A stretch of 64,000 nucleotides of DNA from Chlamydiales bacterium (lineage in GTDB: Bacteria; Chlamydiota; Chlamydiia; Chlamydiales; JACKPQ01): the NCBI GenBank assembly GCA_024233455.1, contig JACKPP010000001.1:310001-374000 (forward strand), read 5' to 3'. The position numbers and the translations under genes were made by a program. Of the stretch, positions 7,903 through 16,168 are shown piece after piece (positions within the stretch are counted from its first letter, which is position 1; every line of letters starts with the position of its first letter). The notes below the pieces were generated by a model. The model did not search any database and had not been told where the DNA came from. It worked only from the letters and a program-made list of their open reading frames with translations.

Positions 7903-8907
7903 CTACGTTGATAGCATTGGGACTAAATTAGCTTCCCAATCCTGATCGCCCTTAGGAGAAAAATGGACCAGCTGGCAGTTTCCAATTTTCCAGGGATGAT
8001 TTTCAATGCCCATATGATAACAAAACGCCCAATGGATGCCTCCATGGGCTACAATTAAAGTAGGACCAGCTTTATCCAAAGCAGAGGCCAAGCCACTGAC
8101 TGCCCGGCATAAGAAATGTTCTATTTCTTCACAAACATGATATCCGAGGCCTTTTTCAAGCCTAACCATTTTCATCCAAATAGCCGCTTGGCACTCACTC
8201 AGTTGCTTTATTTCAACTTGCTCTGTTGCAAGATCTTCAGCTAGGATGTCTTTAGTTTCTACCGCTCGTTGGATTGGGCTATAACAAACCGATTTAAGCG
8301 GTAAATCGATGATAGAAGCTTTGGCCAATTGTGCTTGGTTTCTTCCGTTTTTATTCAACGGAAGATCATAATCAACGCGTTTAATCAAGGGATTAGCATT
8401 TACATCTGTTTCACCATGACGGATAAAGTAAAAAGGTTTTCTGATCAACTGGGGTTTATTTGCAAGCGCCCTAAAATGGTGCCACGCCATGACGCCCCCT
8501 TCCATGAGGGGCAGTTGAAAAATGTCACCGGCTGTTAACCATCGAAATTCTTGATGCTCATCATTTAAAGTTACGGCGGGAAATTGAGAATAAGTTTGGT
8601 GGTACATGTGATAGACGTAGTCTATGCCTGGCTTGCGCACAAAAATTTTCCCGATAAATGTTGGTGGCTCTTTTTGAAAAATAGCTGTCTCTTCGCGCGT
8701 TTCACGGATAGCAGCTTCCAATGGAGTTTCAGAAGGCTCAATTTTCCCAGCGGGAACGCCCCACTTTCCCTCTTCAGACTTTCCTTCTGAACGTTTTAAA
8801 AACAACCATTTACCGTTGGATTCGATATAGCAAGCTGCAATCTCCAATGATGGAGAAAAACCAGGTGGTTTGATCCGGAAAACCGATGTTGTCATTGCTG
8901 GGTGCAT
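7903..8907 (-). CDS. MutT1-like fusion: Nudix hydrolase plus histidine phosphatase
   Basis: 334 residues. Residues 1-150 are a Nudix domain: GKWGVPAGKIEPSE leads into the Nudix box, whose key residues (G, E, then REtrEE) all fit the consensus GX5EX7REUXEEXGU except the late Gly. Residues 160-334 are a histidine phosphatase (phosphoglycerate-mutase) domain with the catalytic RHGE in FYFIRHGETD and a second His in LIVAHGG. The same order is known in mycobacterial MutT1, which acts on 8-oxo-dGTP or diadenosine polyphosphates (established family). The fusion suggests sequential pyrophosphate and phosphate removal from a nucleotide. Its last 72 bases are duplicated at 5970. A start at Met 5 is possible. 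Confidence 0.9.
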   Translation of the reverse strand: MHPAMTTSVFRIKPPGFSPSLEIAACYIESNGKWLFLKRSEGKSEEGKWGVPAGKIEPSETPLEAAIRETREETAIFQKEPPTFIGKIFVRKPGIDYVYHMYHQTYSQFPAVTLNDEHQEFRWLTAGDIFQLPLMEGGVMAWHHFRALANKPQLIRKPFYFIRHGETDVNANPLIKRVDYDLPLNKNGRNQAQLAKASIIDLPLKSVCYSPIQRAVETKDILAEDLATEQVEIKQLSECQAAIWMKMVRLEKGLGYHVCEEIEHFLCRAVSGLASALDKAGPTLIVAHGGIHWAFCYHMGIENHPWKIGNCQLVHFSPKGDQDWEANLVPMLST

Positions 8908-9039
8908 TTTGAAAACCTAAATCTCAATTATACACCAATGACCCAAAAATTTGGAAACTTTCTAAGGCTAGCTACTCAGAAATGGGGTGGGCACTCTAGC
9001 CCCCGTTCCCCAAAAGCGAACTAGCACTCCTTTACTGGA

Positions 9040-9447
9040 TCAACCAGGAAAAAACTCTTCGAACTGGGACTTGAGTGAGGAAGGAATGACCTCATCGATG
9101 CCCGATTTATCAAAAACCATGAAATAGGTACAGCCAAACATGATGCCGATGGCCGGACTAAAAAGCGCTGTAAAAAGCGCTACAGCACAGATGAGTGAGC
9201 GTTTAAAACAAAGCGCCCGTTTTTGACGAAAGCCTCTGGTCAGACCACCCCAGGGCAAAGTAACCAAGTAAAGCGCAAGAGAGTAAAAACACCAAGCGAT
9301 ATCGACAATCAGTAAAAGAAAGAACAGCCCTCTGGCTAAAAGTGAGGAAAGTAGCTTGTCTTTTTTTGAAGAGTAGGTCGGAGCAGCCTCTGCTGTTTGT
9401 TTTTCTTCATATTGCTGTTGGAACTCTGAAATGTCAAAAACTGCCAT
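9040..9447 (-). CDS. Small membrane protein of unknown function, downstream of sthA
   Basis: 135 residues. A charged N-terminus (about 38 residues) is followed by two hydrophobic segments (about 40-65, GLFFLLLIVDIAWCF, and 85-110, LICAVALFTALFSPAIGIMFGC) separated by a basic loop (RGFRQKRALCFKRS). The C-terminus is short and acidic. It starts one base after the sthA stop, so it is probably co-transcribed and coupled with sthA. I do not recognise the family. Topology allows an inner-membrane or Inc-like protein. Confidence 0.65.
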   Translation of the reverse strand: MAVFDISEFQQQYEEKQTAEAAPTYSSKKDKLLSSLLARGLFFLLLIVDIAWCFYSLALYLVTLPWGGLTRGFRQKRALCFKRSLICAVALFTALFSPAIGIMFGCTYFMVFDKSGIDEVIPSSLKSQFEEFFPG

Positions 9448-9448
9448 G

Positions 9449-10849
9449 TTACTTCTTATGTTTTATTTTGTTTAACCCGTTGAGCGCGGCGATGCGGTAA
9501 CCTTCAGCGTAGGTCGGGTAGTTAAATACTTGATCGATAAAATAGTCGATCCTCGCGTTAAATGTCATGGCCACTTGGCCAATGTGTATCACCTCTGTTG
9601 CCCCCCGACCAATAATGTGAAGACCAAGAATTTCTAATGTATCCCTATGAAACAGTATTTTAAACATACCTGTATCATTTCCCGCAATTTGATTCTTGGC
9701 AATCTCGTAGTAGTAGGCCCGGCCCACTTCGTAGTGAAATCCGAGTGCTTTTAGTTGCTCTTCGCTGTATCCCACAGAGGAAATTTCTGGGATAGTGTAA
9801 ATACCGATGGGATAAAAGTCTGGGAAATGGTGCGTTTCAGCCCCAAAAGCATGGCGCGCAGCCAGTCTTCCTTGTTCGAAACTTGTGGCTGAAAGGCTAG
9901 GTCCGCCAATCACATCACCTGCTGCGTAAATGTGGGGTTGGACTGTTTGAAAAAGGGCATTAACCGGAATATACCCCTTGGCATCAAGGGTGAGGTGGGC
10001 ATTTTCAATTTTAAGATAATCGACATTGGCAGAGCGCCCCAAGGCATACAACAACATCTCCGCTTCCAGATGAGAACCATCTTTAAAAATAATTTTGGCC
10101 CCTCCCTTTTCCATTTTTTCGATTTTCTCAAAATCCCGATTACCGATAAAATTTAAACCGATGCGCATCAATCCTGCTTGTAGCTGTTTTCCTATTTCCC
10201 TATCGAGGTAAGGTAGCATCTGCTCTTTTCGATCGATCACAGTGACCTCAGTTCCAAGAGCAGCAAAAAAACTGGCGTATTCAGACCCAATAATCCCTCC
10301 GCCCAGCACAATCATCGTTTTCGGAACGTGGTCGATTTCTAGCAGCCGCGTCGAATCCAAAATGGTGTCCTTATCAAAGGGTACATGTTTGGGATTCCTG
10401 GGTTTAGATCCACAGGCTATTAAAAAATGCTCCCCATATACCCGCCCAATTTGTTTGTATCCCTGATCGTATATCCCGACTGTATGGGGGTCTTCGAACA
10501 CAGCACACCCATGGATGAGTTCAATTTTATTTTTTTCAAATTGCTTTCGAAGAATCCCGCGTTGGAGCTCAAGTACGTAGCTTAACCTATAATTCAAAGA
10601 GTTAATTGATACTGGTCCGTGGCGTTCGGAAGCAGCGTAATAGCTCTTTTGATAAAATTCCGTTAAGTCAAGAATGGCTTCTCGTAGAGATTTGGATGGG
10701 ATGGTCCCGGAATTGAGCGATGCTCCTCCTGGGTGGGGGTCTTTTTCAACAATAATGACTTTTTTTCCAAGCTTTGCCGCCTGAATGGCGGCCTTTTGGC
10801 CCGCAGGTCCTGATCCAATAACAACAAGGTCGCCCCGATATTCTTCCAT
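9449..10849 (-). CDS. sthA: Soluble pyridine nucleotide transhydrogenase (SthA type)
   Basis: 466 residues from ATG 10849, exactly the size of E. coli SthA; a GTG 18 bases upstream is also open. It is an FAD flavoprotein of the dihydrolipoamide dehydrogenase superfamily interconverting NADPH and NADH. Residues 9-17 (VVIGSGPAG) bind FAD; a second GGGIIGSE motif binds NAD(P). The redox-active CxxxxC of true disulfide reductases is missing: the region reads GGASLNSGTIPSKS, as in SthA (THWGTIPSK). The TPEISSVG-like and TAEGYRIAAL segments close the dimer domain. A small membrane protein follows directly. Confidence 0.88.
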   Translation of the reverse strand: MEEYRGDLVVIGSGPAGQKAAIQAAKLGKKVIIVEKDPHPGGASLNSGTIPSKSLREAILDLTEFYQKSYYAASERHGPVSINSLNYRLSYVLELQRGILRKQFEKNKIELIHGCAVFEDPHTVGIYDQGYKQIGRVYGEHFLIACGSKPRNPKHVPFDKDTILDSTRLLEIDHVPKTMIVLGGGIIGSEYASFFAALGTEVTVIDRKEQMLPYLDREIGKQLQAGLMRIGLNFIGNRDFEKIEKMEKGGAKIIFKDGSHLEAEMLLYALGRSANVDYLKIENAHLTLDAKGYIPVNALFQTVQPHIYAAGDVIGGPSLSATSFEQGRLAARHAFGAETHHFPDFYPIGIYTIPEISSVGYSEEQLKALGFHYEVGRAYYYEIAKNQIAGNDTGMFKILFHRDTLEILGLHIIGRGATEVIHIGQVAMTFNARIDYFIDQVFNYPTYAEGYRIAALNGLNKIKHKK

Positions 10850-10889
10850 AAAATATTTATTTAACACTTTTGGATAGATTATTCAATCC

Positions 10890-10918
10890 TTGCCATTTCT
10901 GCCGATACCTGCTATCAT
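10890..10918 (+). promoter_or_regulatory. Sigma-70-like promoter for rpmB
   Basis: TTGCCA at 10890-10895 and TATCAT at 10913-10918 are separated by exactly 17 bases, close to the TTGACA/TATAAT consensus. They lie about 25 bases upstream of the rpmB start, between divergent sthA and rpmB. Confidence 0.5.
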
Positions 10919-10943
10919 GCTTTTTTAAAACTACGAGGATACT

Positions 10944-11219
10944 ATGGGAAGATGCTGTCAAGTCACTGGAAAAACTCCTAAACGCGGTAAAACGTACGCC
11001 ATCCGCGGTATTTCAAAAAAGAAAAAGGGCATTGGCCTTAACATCACTGGGATTACAAAGCGCCGTTTTCTGCCTAATCTAATGAAAAAACGCTTCTGGT
11101 TTGCTGATGAAAAGCGCTTTATTACGTTGCGTTTAACGACAGGTGCCATGCGTGATATCGATAAAAAGGGCCTATCTACGGTGGTGCGCGAAATGCGCTC
11201 CCGCGGCGAAAAAATCTAG
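10944..11219 (+). CDS. rpmB: 50S ribosomal protein L28
   Basis: 91 residues, basic throughout, matching L28: MGRCCQVTGKTPKRGKTY at the N-terminus, then NITGITKRRFLPNL and a TLRLTTGAMRDIDKKGL tail. It binds 23S rRNA in the large subunit. A GAGG lies just upstream of ATG 10944. The 3' end is overlapped in another frame by the N-terminal codons of the phospholipase D-like gene, so the two are probably on one transcript. Confidence 0.96.
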   Translation: MGRCCQVTGKTPKRGKTYAIRGISKKKKGIGLNITGITKRRFLPNLMKKRFWFADEKRFITLRLTTGAMRDIDKKGLSTVVREMRSRGEKI

Positions 11220-12081
11220 TTTTTTACTAGTCCTGGTCTTTTTTTGTTGCTCCGGGTATTGGGCTCTTCGTATCAACAGTCCAAATCCGGTTCAGATCTA
11301 TGCGAATAATTTTAAGCACCTTTATTGCAAAGCTTTTAAAAATGCGAACCAAAGTATTGATGTGATCACCTACGGTTTAAGCGATCCAGAAATTTTAAAG
11401 CTCCTCGATAGTAAAAAAAACCAGGGGCTAGATGTTTTTGCTCTTTGCGATCAACGGAGCACTCCCAGGCATCCTGGTATCACCCGGATCAAAAAATCAG
11501 GACTAAACCACGCCAAAATCGCTGTCGTTGATGATCACCTATCTTTATTTGGATCGGCTAATTTAACAACCACATCGCTGGAGCTACACCATAATTGCGT
11601 CATGGGAATAGAATCAGAGAGCGTGGCAACATTCTTTAAGTCTTCTATCACCAACCAAACAAACGGCGCGCTCAGTTGGCAAAATTTACAGCTTTGGATG
11701 CTTCCGGATAAAACTGCATTTTTTGCGCTTCTTGATCTAATTGACCAAGCTGAAAAAAGCATCAAGGTGGCCATGTTCACCTTATCGCACCCTGAATTGA
11801 TTGAGGCGCTAGAAAAAGCTCAACAGCGCGGCGTTACCGTTAATCTCTATTTGGACCGTTATACACGCCAACCTCACACAAAGCTATCAATCAATCACAC
11901 CAAAGGACCTGGACTCTTGCACCACAAATGGGCCCTTGTCGATGACCGGCATTTAGCGATGGGATCTGCTAATTGGACCAAAGCTGCTTTTACCAAAAAT
12001 AGAGAAGTGCTAGTTATCATTAGAAATCTACCCCCAGCCCAAGTTCGAGTATGCCAAAAACTCTGGAACGACCTGAGTTAA
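11143..12081 (+). CDS. Exported phospholipase D-like protein with two HKD motifs
   Basis: 312 residues from ATG 11143 (GTG 11152 also possible). The N-terminal codons lie inside rpmB, because no start codon exists after its end before the hydrophobic segment SSFLLVLVFFCC. That segment after a basic stretch is a signal anchor; FFCC could be a lipobox. Two HxKxxxxD motifs follow: HAKIAVVDD with GSANLT, and HHKWALVDD with GSANWT. These are the two halves of the PLD active site, where His forms a phospho-intermediate. Probably a periplasmic or secreted phosphodiesterase. PLD proteins are expanded in chlamydiae and proposed to act on host lipids (family knowledge); the substrate is unknown. Confidence 0.85.
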   Translation: MPCVISIKRAYLRWCAKCAPAAKKSSFLLVLVFFCCSGYWALRINSPNPVQIYANNFKHLYCKAFKNANQSIDVITYGLSDPEILKLLDSKKNQGLDVFALCDQRSTPRHPGITRIKKSGLNHAKIAVVDDHLSLFGSANLTTTSLELHHNCVMGIESESVATFFKSSITNQTNGALSWQNLQLWMLPDKTAFFALLDLIDQAEKSIKVAMFTLSHPELIEALEKAQQRGVTVNLYLDRYTRQPHTKLSINHTKGPGLLHHKWALVDDRHLAMGSANWTKAAFTKNREVLVIIRNLPPAQVRVCQKLWNDLS

Positions 12082-12086
12082 ATTTG

Positions 12087-12617
12087 ATGTGTCAGACCAT
12101 TCATTTTACGCCTATCACTAGGCCCTTAAGAGCAATCAGTTATTCGGCAAAATGGATAGGCACTGAAAGTGCGCTCGAAATAAGTTCAGAAATCGACCTA
12201 ATCCGAGCGCGCGTTTCGACAGTACGCATTCTATATCGGACTGCGCTATTTTTATCTGATCCTTTGACCGTCATCGAACGAAAATGCCGCAGCTGGATCA
12301 CCGTTGCCGATACCATCCACGTGCTCACCTCGAGACTAAAAAATATCAATCACTACTATAGCGTCAGTCAAACCCAGCCCTACAAAGTCCTGATTACAAT
12401 TGGAGCTTTAGCCAAAATTGGATCGAGCACATATAAAATATTTTTTTGGGAAATATCCGGATGGAAAAAAGCAAGTCATGGCATCATGGTCATTAGAAAA
12501 ATCACTTTTTTATATTCTAGCCTGACGGGTAAAAAATCCCCGAAATTACATCTAACTCTTTTAACCATCAGCCTTATTTTGGAAGTCGTGATTGACTCAC
12601 AACAAAAACCAAAGTAA
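12087..12617 (+). CDS. Hypothetical protein between PLD and MarC genes
   Basis: 176 residues from ATG 12087, five bases after the PLD stop; an upstream ATG at 12051 inside the PLD gene would add 12 residues. The sequence looks like a helical soluble protein (EISSEIDLIRARVSTVRIL, TVADTIHVLTSRL) with a hydrophobic C-terminal segment (LHLTLLTISLILEVVI). No motif or family is recognised. Codon use and tight packing (three bases before the next gene) support a real gene in the same operon. Confidence 0.6.
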   Translation: MCQTIHFTPITRPLRAISYSAKWIGTESALEISSEIDLIRARVSTVRILYRTALFLSDPLTVIERKCRSWITVADTIHVLTSRLKNINHYYSVSQTQPYKVLITIGALAKIGSSTYKIFFWEISGWKKASHGIMVIRKITFLYSSLTGKKSPKLHLTLLTISLILEVVIDSQQKPK

Positions 12618-12620
12618 AAT

Positions 12621-13211
12621 ATGCCTATGACCCTATTTGCTCTTACTTTTTCATTTTTTCTGCTGATGGACCCCCTCGGAAATGTACCTATTTTTATTGC
12701 CCTACTCAAAGATGTTTCGATTAAACGCCAAAAAATCATTATTTTACGAGAGCTCATTATTGCCCTGGTCATTATCATAGCCTTTGTTTTTTTTGGTGAA
12801 GGGCTGCTCAACTTACTTCACGTCTCACCGATGACGATTCAAATAGCGGGCGGTCTTATTTTGTTTATCATTGCGCTCAAGATGATTTTTCCACCACCCA
12901 AGCAAGAATTTACATTAAAGAAAAACGAAGAACCGTTTTTAGTTCCTATGGCCATTCCGCTGGTTGCGGGGCCTTCGGTTTTAGCTGCGGTCATGATCTA
13001 TTCCCGCCAGCTTGAAGGCGTAAGTCTACTGATTGGATCGCTAGTCATCGCTTGGGTCGTATCAGCCATTATCTTACTCTCTGCCACTCAATTAAAAAAA
13101 GTTTTGGGATCAAAAGGCATCTCTGCCTGTGAGCGCCTCATGGGGCTCATATTAATCTTGATTGCCGTCGAAATGTTTTTAGACGGATTTAGCACATTTT
13201 TACATCAATGA
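12621..13211 (+). CDS. MarC/YhgN-family integral membrane protein
   Basis: 196 residues, about six membrane segments. The N-terminal FSFFLLMDPLGNVPIFI is the family signature (DPxGxxP), and the second half has PMAIPLVAGPSVLAAVM, the mirrored IPLLAGPG motif. MarC proteins are inner-membrane proteins of unresolved transport function; the old link to antibiotic resistance is not supported. From memory, Chlamydia trachomatis CT852 (yhgN) sits next to map, as here within 2.1 kb. The stop overlaps the truA start by four bases, so the genes are coupled. Confidence 0.88.
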   Translation: MPMTLFALTFSFFLLMDPLGNVPIFIALLKDVSIKRQKIIILRELIIALVIIIAFVFFGEGLLNLLHVSPMTIQIAGGLILFIIALKMIFPPPKQEFTLKKNEEPFLVPMAIPLVAGPSVLAAVMIYSRQLEGVSLLIGSLVIAWVVSAIILLSATQLKKVLGSKGISACERLMGLILILIAVEMFLDGFSTFLHQ

Positions 13212-13942
13212 ACCTGGCTTTGCACATTGCTTATGATGGGAGCTGCTACTTCGGCTGGCAAGAAACGTCAAGTGGCCCCTCGATTGAAGGTGCACTGAGG
13301 GTCTGCTTAGAAAAAATTCTCAATCACCCCGTTCAGCTGCAAGCGGCCTCGCGCACGGATGCTGGCGTGCATGCCAAACACCAAGTCGTGAATTTTTTTA
13401 CTAATAAACACCTTGATGTTGATGCATTAAGTCTCAGCCTCAAACGACTATTACCCGCAGATATCCACCTACTTACCATTGAAAGCATGCCTGACCACTT
13501 TCATCCTACGCTTGATTGTCAAAGAAAAATCTACTCCTACACCCTACAAACCAGCCCATTATCCCCTTTTGATCGCCACTACATATGGCACTACCCTTAT
13601 ACGATCGATCTGGCTCTTTTACGCTCGGCAGCTGAGCAACTGATCGGCAAATGGGATTTCAAAGCCTTTGAAACCACGAGTAGCTCCCCTGCCAAAAACA
13701 CTGTCAGAGAAATTTATGCAATCGATATTATAGAAACCGCTCCATATCGCTACGAAATACAGATTCAAGGAGATCATTTTCTTTACAAAATGGTACGCAC
13801 GATTGTGGGAACGCTGGTACAAAGCGCTTCTCACAAATTACCGACTGATATCTCCACAATTCTAAAAAGCAAAGATCGAAAGCTGGCAGGCATAACCGCT
13901 CCAGCACATGCGCTTTTTTTATTAAAAACAATCTATAATTGA
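13208..13942 (+). CDS. truA: tRNA pseudouridine(38-40) synthase
   Basis: 244 residues. TruA converts uridines 38-40 in the anticodon arm of many tRNAs to pseudouridine. The N-terminus LHIAYDGSCYFGWQ and the catalytic loop ASRTDAGVHA, with the nucleophile Asp, are diagnostic. HFLYKMVRTIVGTL is the C-terminal family motif. Length is normal (E. coli 270). The ATG overlaps the stop of the MarC-family gene (ATGA), so it is translationally coupled. Confidence 0.95.
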   Translation: MNLALHIAYDGSCYFGWQETSSGPSIEGALRVCLEKILNHPVQLQAASRTDAGVHAKHQVVNFFTNKHLDVDALSLSLKRLLPADIHLLTIESMPDHFHPTLDCQRKIYSYTLQTSPLSPFDRHYIWHYPYTIDLALLRSAAEQLIGKWDFKAFETTSSSPAKNTVREIYAIDIIETAPYRYEIQIQGDHFLYKMVRTIVGTLVQSASHKLPTDISTILKSKDRKLAGITAPAHALFLLKTIYN

Positions 13943-13975
13943 TAATAATTCATCTTTTTATTTAAAATACATTAA

Positions 13976-15229
13976 ATGAAAAGATATTTTATTTTATTTT
14001 TAATTGTTTTAGTTCCTTTTTTTGCAAAAGAAAATGATATTCCACCATTACCTGCTGTAAACCCCAAAACACACCAGCTCCTTTTAGACTACCACTTATC
14101 ACCAAAAGCTGCCGGTTCCACAATGCTGAGCATCCATAACAGTTTAGAATCGGCAATGGATAAAGTTTACAAGCTAGATCAGCCCAATACAACACAGATC
14201 TGCATCCGTTTTGCAGAAATGTTCTTTGGCTGGATGCCACTCAATCGCCTAACAATGGTCACACAACATGAAGTTTTTGGTCATGGCTATCGGCTGCGGG
14301 AATTTGGGCCACGCGTTGGCTTGGTGGATGGCTACGTAGTCAAACTACCTTTCCCTTATGGTTATGGTGGTGGCGCTACAAGTTTCTTCCCAATAAAAAT
14401 GGGGCCTATGCATAAAGCCACGGTCAGCCTTGCGGGTATGGAAGGCACATCAATCTTGGCCAAAGAGCTAAAAATGGGATGGTTTGAACAAGGCGTTATT
14501 GATCCAAGGCAAGCCTATTTGTACGTAACAGCCCAGCACGATCCTACGTTCTACACCCTAGTCATGAAAAATACTTTGCCCAGCGCAGGCAAAGGGCATG
14601 ACATGGAAAGCTATTTATATATTCTGCGACGCATCTATCCGGGATCAAAGCTCTCTGTGAATCAACTAAAAATGCTATCACTGGTCAATTTGGTCGATCC
14701 CATGACCTACAACTGTTTCAATGCAATGTGGCACTACGTCAATACAGGGCAAGCATTTGAGATAGGACATGACTATTTATGGAATATGCGCCTAGGGCTT
14801 GCTCCGTACGGACCTGAAACCTATGTTGAACACCATAGACTGGTGGACGGAAAGCCTATTTACAGCTACATCAAGGGAGGGCAATTTGCTCAAAATCGCT
14901 ATTATGGATGTGGCGCAGAGCATCGCAATATATGGGAATCTGGGCCCCACAAGGTAGGCTTGCGGGCCGATCTTTGGATCCACCCCAAGCTGAACTTCAA
15001 AACAAATGGCTACACCTCTGCAACTCTATACGATCCTGCCATCAAAGATTATGGCCTAAAGCCTCTTGGAAATCAGTTAGGATGTGCCTTGACCGGAGCA
15101 TACGCCATCCAAAGTAGCGGATCTTTTGGAGCAGAGCTGCATTTAGGCTTTAAAACCCCAGGTTACTTGCCCGGAGAGTCACTAGCCTCCGCTCCCATCG
15201 TACGCGGGTCTATCCACTTTAAATTTTAA
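13976..15229 (+). CDS. Exported protein with HEVFGH motif and C-terminal Phe, unknown
   Basis: 417 residues. The first 18 form a signal peptide (FILFLIVLVPFFA then KEND). Residues 98-103 read HEVFGH in QHEVFGHGYRLREFG, a possible metal-binding His/Glu cluster, though not the canonical HExxH. Glycine- and aromatic-rich segments follow (PFPYGYGGGATSFFP). The C-terminal third alternates polar and non-polar residues and ends RGSIHFKF, a final Phe as in outer-membrane beta-barrels. An outer-membrane protein with a periplasmic or internal hydrolase-like part is possible; neither is proven. I do not recognise the family. Confidence 0.65.
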   Translation: MKRYFILFLIVLVPFFAKENDIPPLPAVNPKTHQLLLDYHLSPKAAGSTMLSIHNSLESAMDKVYKLDQPNTTQICIRFAEMFFGWMPLNRLTMVTQHEVFGHGYRLREFGPRVGLVDGYVVKLPFPYGYGGGATSFFPIKMGPMHKATVSLAGMEGTSILAKELKMGWFEQGVIDPRQAYLYVTAQHDPTFYTLVMKNTLPSAGKGHDMESYLYILRRIYPGSKLSVNQLKMLSLVNLVDPMTYNCFNAMWHYVNTGQAFEIGHDYLWNMRLGLAPYGPETYVEHHRLVDGKPIYSYIKGGQFAQNRYYGCGAEHRNIWESGPHKVGLRADLWIHPKLNFKTNGYTSATLYDPAIKDYGLKPLGNQLGCALTGAYAIQSSGSFGAELHLGFKTPGYLPGESLASAPIVRGSIHFKF

Positions 15230-15292
15230 CCACCTCAAACTACGGAAAATACCTTCTTGCCCCTTAGGTGAATTGTTGGTAGACTGCTAGTT

Positions 15293-16168
15293 ATGACTTC
15301 AAGAAACGACCCCTGCTTTTGCGGCAGTGGAAAAAAATGGAAGCGGTGCCATTACCCTCAAGGCCCAGGGCAACCCCATTCCGACCTTGCCCGAGACTAC
15401 TGGAATAAATACCAGATTCAGCTTAAAACTCCTGAGCAGATCGAGGGCATCGCCTTAGCATCACGTCTTACTGCTAACTTATTGAAGCAAGCATGCGCTA
15501 TGGCCAAAGAGGGAGTTACAACCCTTGAAATCAACCATTTCGTGGAAGCTGAAACCAAAAAAGCTAAGGCGCGTCCAGCTCCTTTAGGTTATGGAAATCC
15601 CCCTTATCCCGCAGCAACGTGTATATCGCTCAATGAAGTTGTCTGTCATGGAATTCCCGATAAACGCCCTCTCCAAAACGGAGACATCCTCAATATCGAC
15701 ATCTCATGCGAGCTGAACGGTTTTTATGGCGATTGCAGCGCAATGGTCATGATTGGTGACGTTAGTGAAGAAAAAAAACGCGTCGTGGAAACAGCCAAAG
15801 AATGCTTGATGAGGGCCATTTCAATTTGCAAACCAGGAGCGTTGATTTGCCAAATCGGTGAGGCGATTACCGACTATGCCACTTCCCAAAATTGCTCAGT
15901 TGTACATCAATTTGTCGGCCACGGCTGCGGTATAGGCTTTCATGAAGAACCTCAAATTCCCCATTGTCGCAACAATATTAAAATACCGCTGGCTGAAGGG
16001 ATGACCTTTACCATTGAGCCCATGATCAATGCCGGTGTAGCAGAGAGCATCATCGATCCTCACGACAAATGGACGGCGCGCACAGCAGATGGAAAACCAT
16101 CGGCCCAGTGGGAGCATCTATTAGTCATCACATCTGGCGGCTGCCAGATTCTCACCATCCCCGATTAG
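15293..16168 (+). CDS. map: Methionine aminopeptidase with SEC-C zinc motif
   Basis: 291 residues. Residues 5-20 carry a SEC-C zinc motif (Cys8, Cys10, Cys19, His20 in CFCGSGKKWKRCH), as in SecA tails and chlamydial Map. The rest is a type I methionine aminopeptidase removing initiator Met from nascent chains. Visible metal-site segments are LNIDISCELNGFYGDC (two Asp), FVGHGCGIGFHE (His) and FTIEPMIN (Glu), plus a late Glu in AQWEHLLVIT. The SEC-C motif probably targets the enzyme to ribosomes. Its 3' end overlaps the convergent coiled-coil membrane gene by 48 bases. The map / CT850-like adjacency matches C. trachomatis CT851/CT850 as I remember it. Confidence 0.95.
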   Translation: MTSRNDPCFCGSGKKWKRCHYPQGPGQPHSDLARDYWNKYQIQLKTPEQIEGIALASRLTANLLKQACAMAKEGVTTLEINHFVEAETKKAKARPAPLGYGNPPYPAATCISLNEVVCHGIPDKRPLQNGDILNIDISCELNGFYGDCSAMVMIGDVSEEKKRVVETAKECLMRAISICKPGALICQIGEAITDYATSQNCSVVHQFVGHGCGIGFHEEPQIPHCRNNIKIPLAEGMTFTIEPMINAGVAESIIDPHDKWTARTADGKPSAQWEHLLVITSGGCQILTIPD

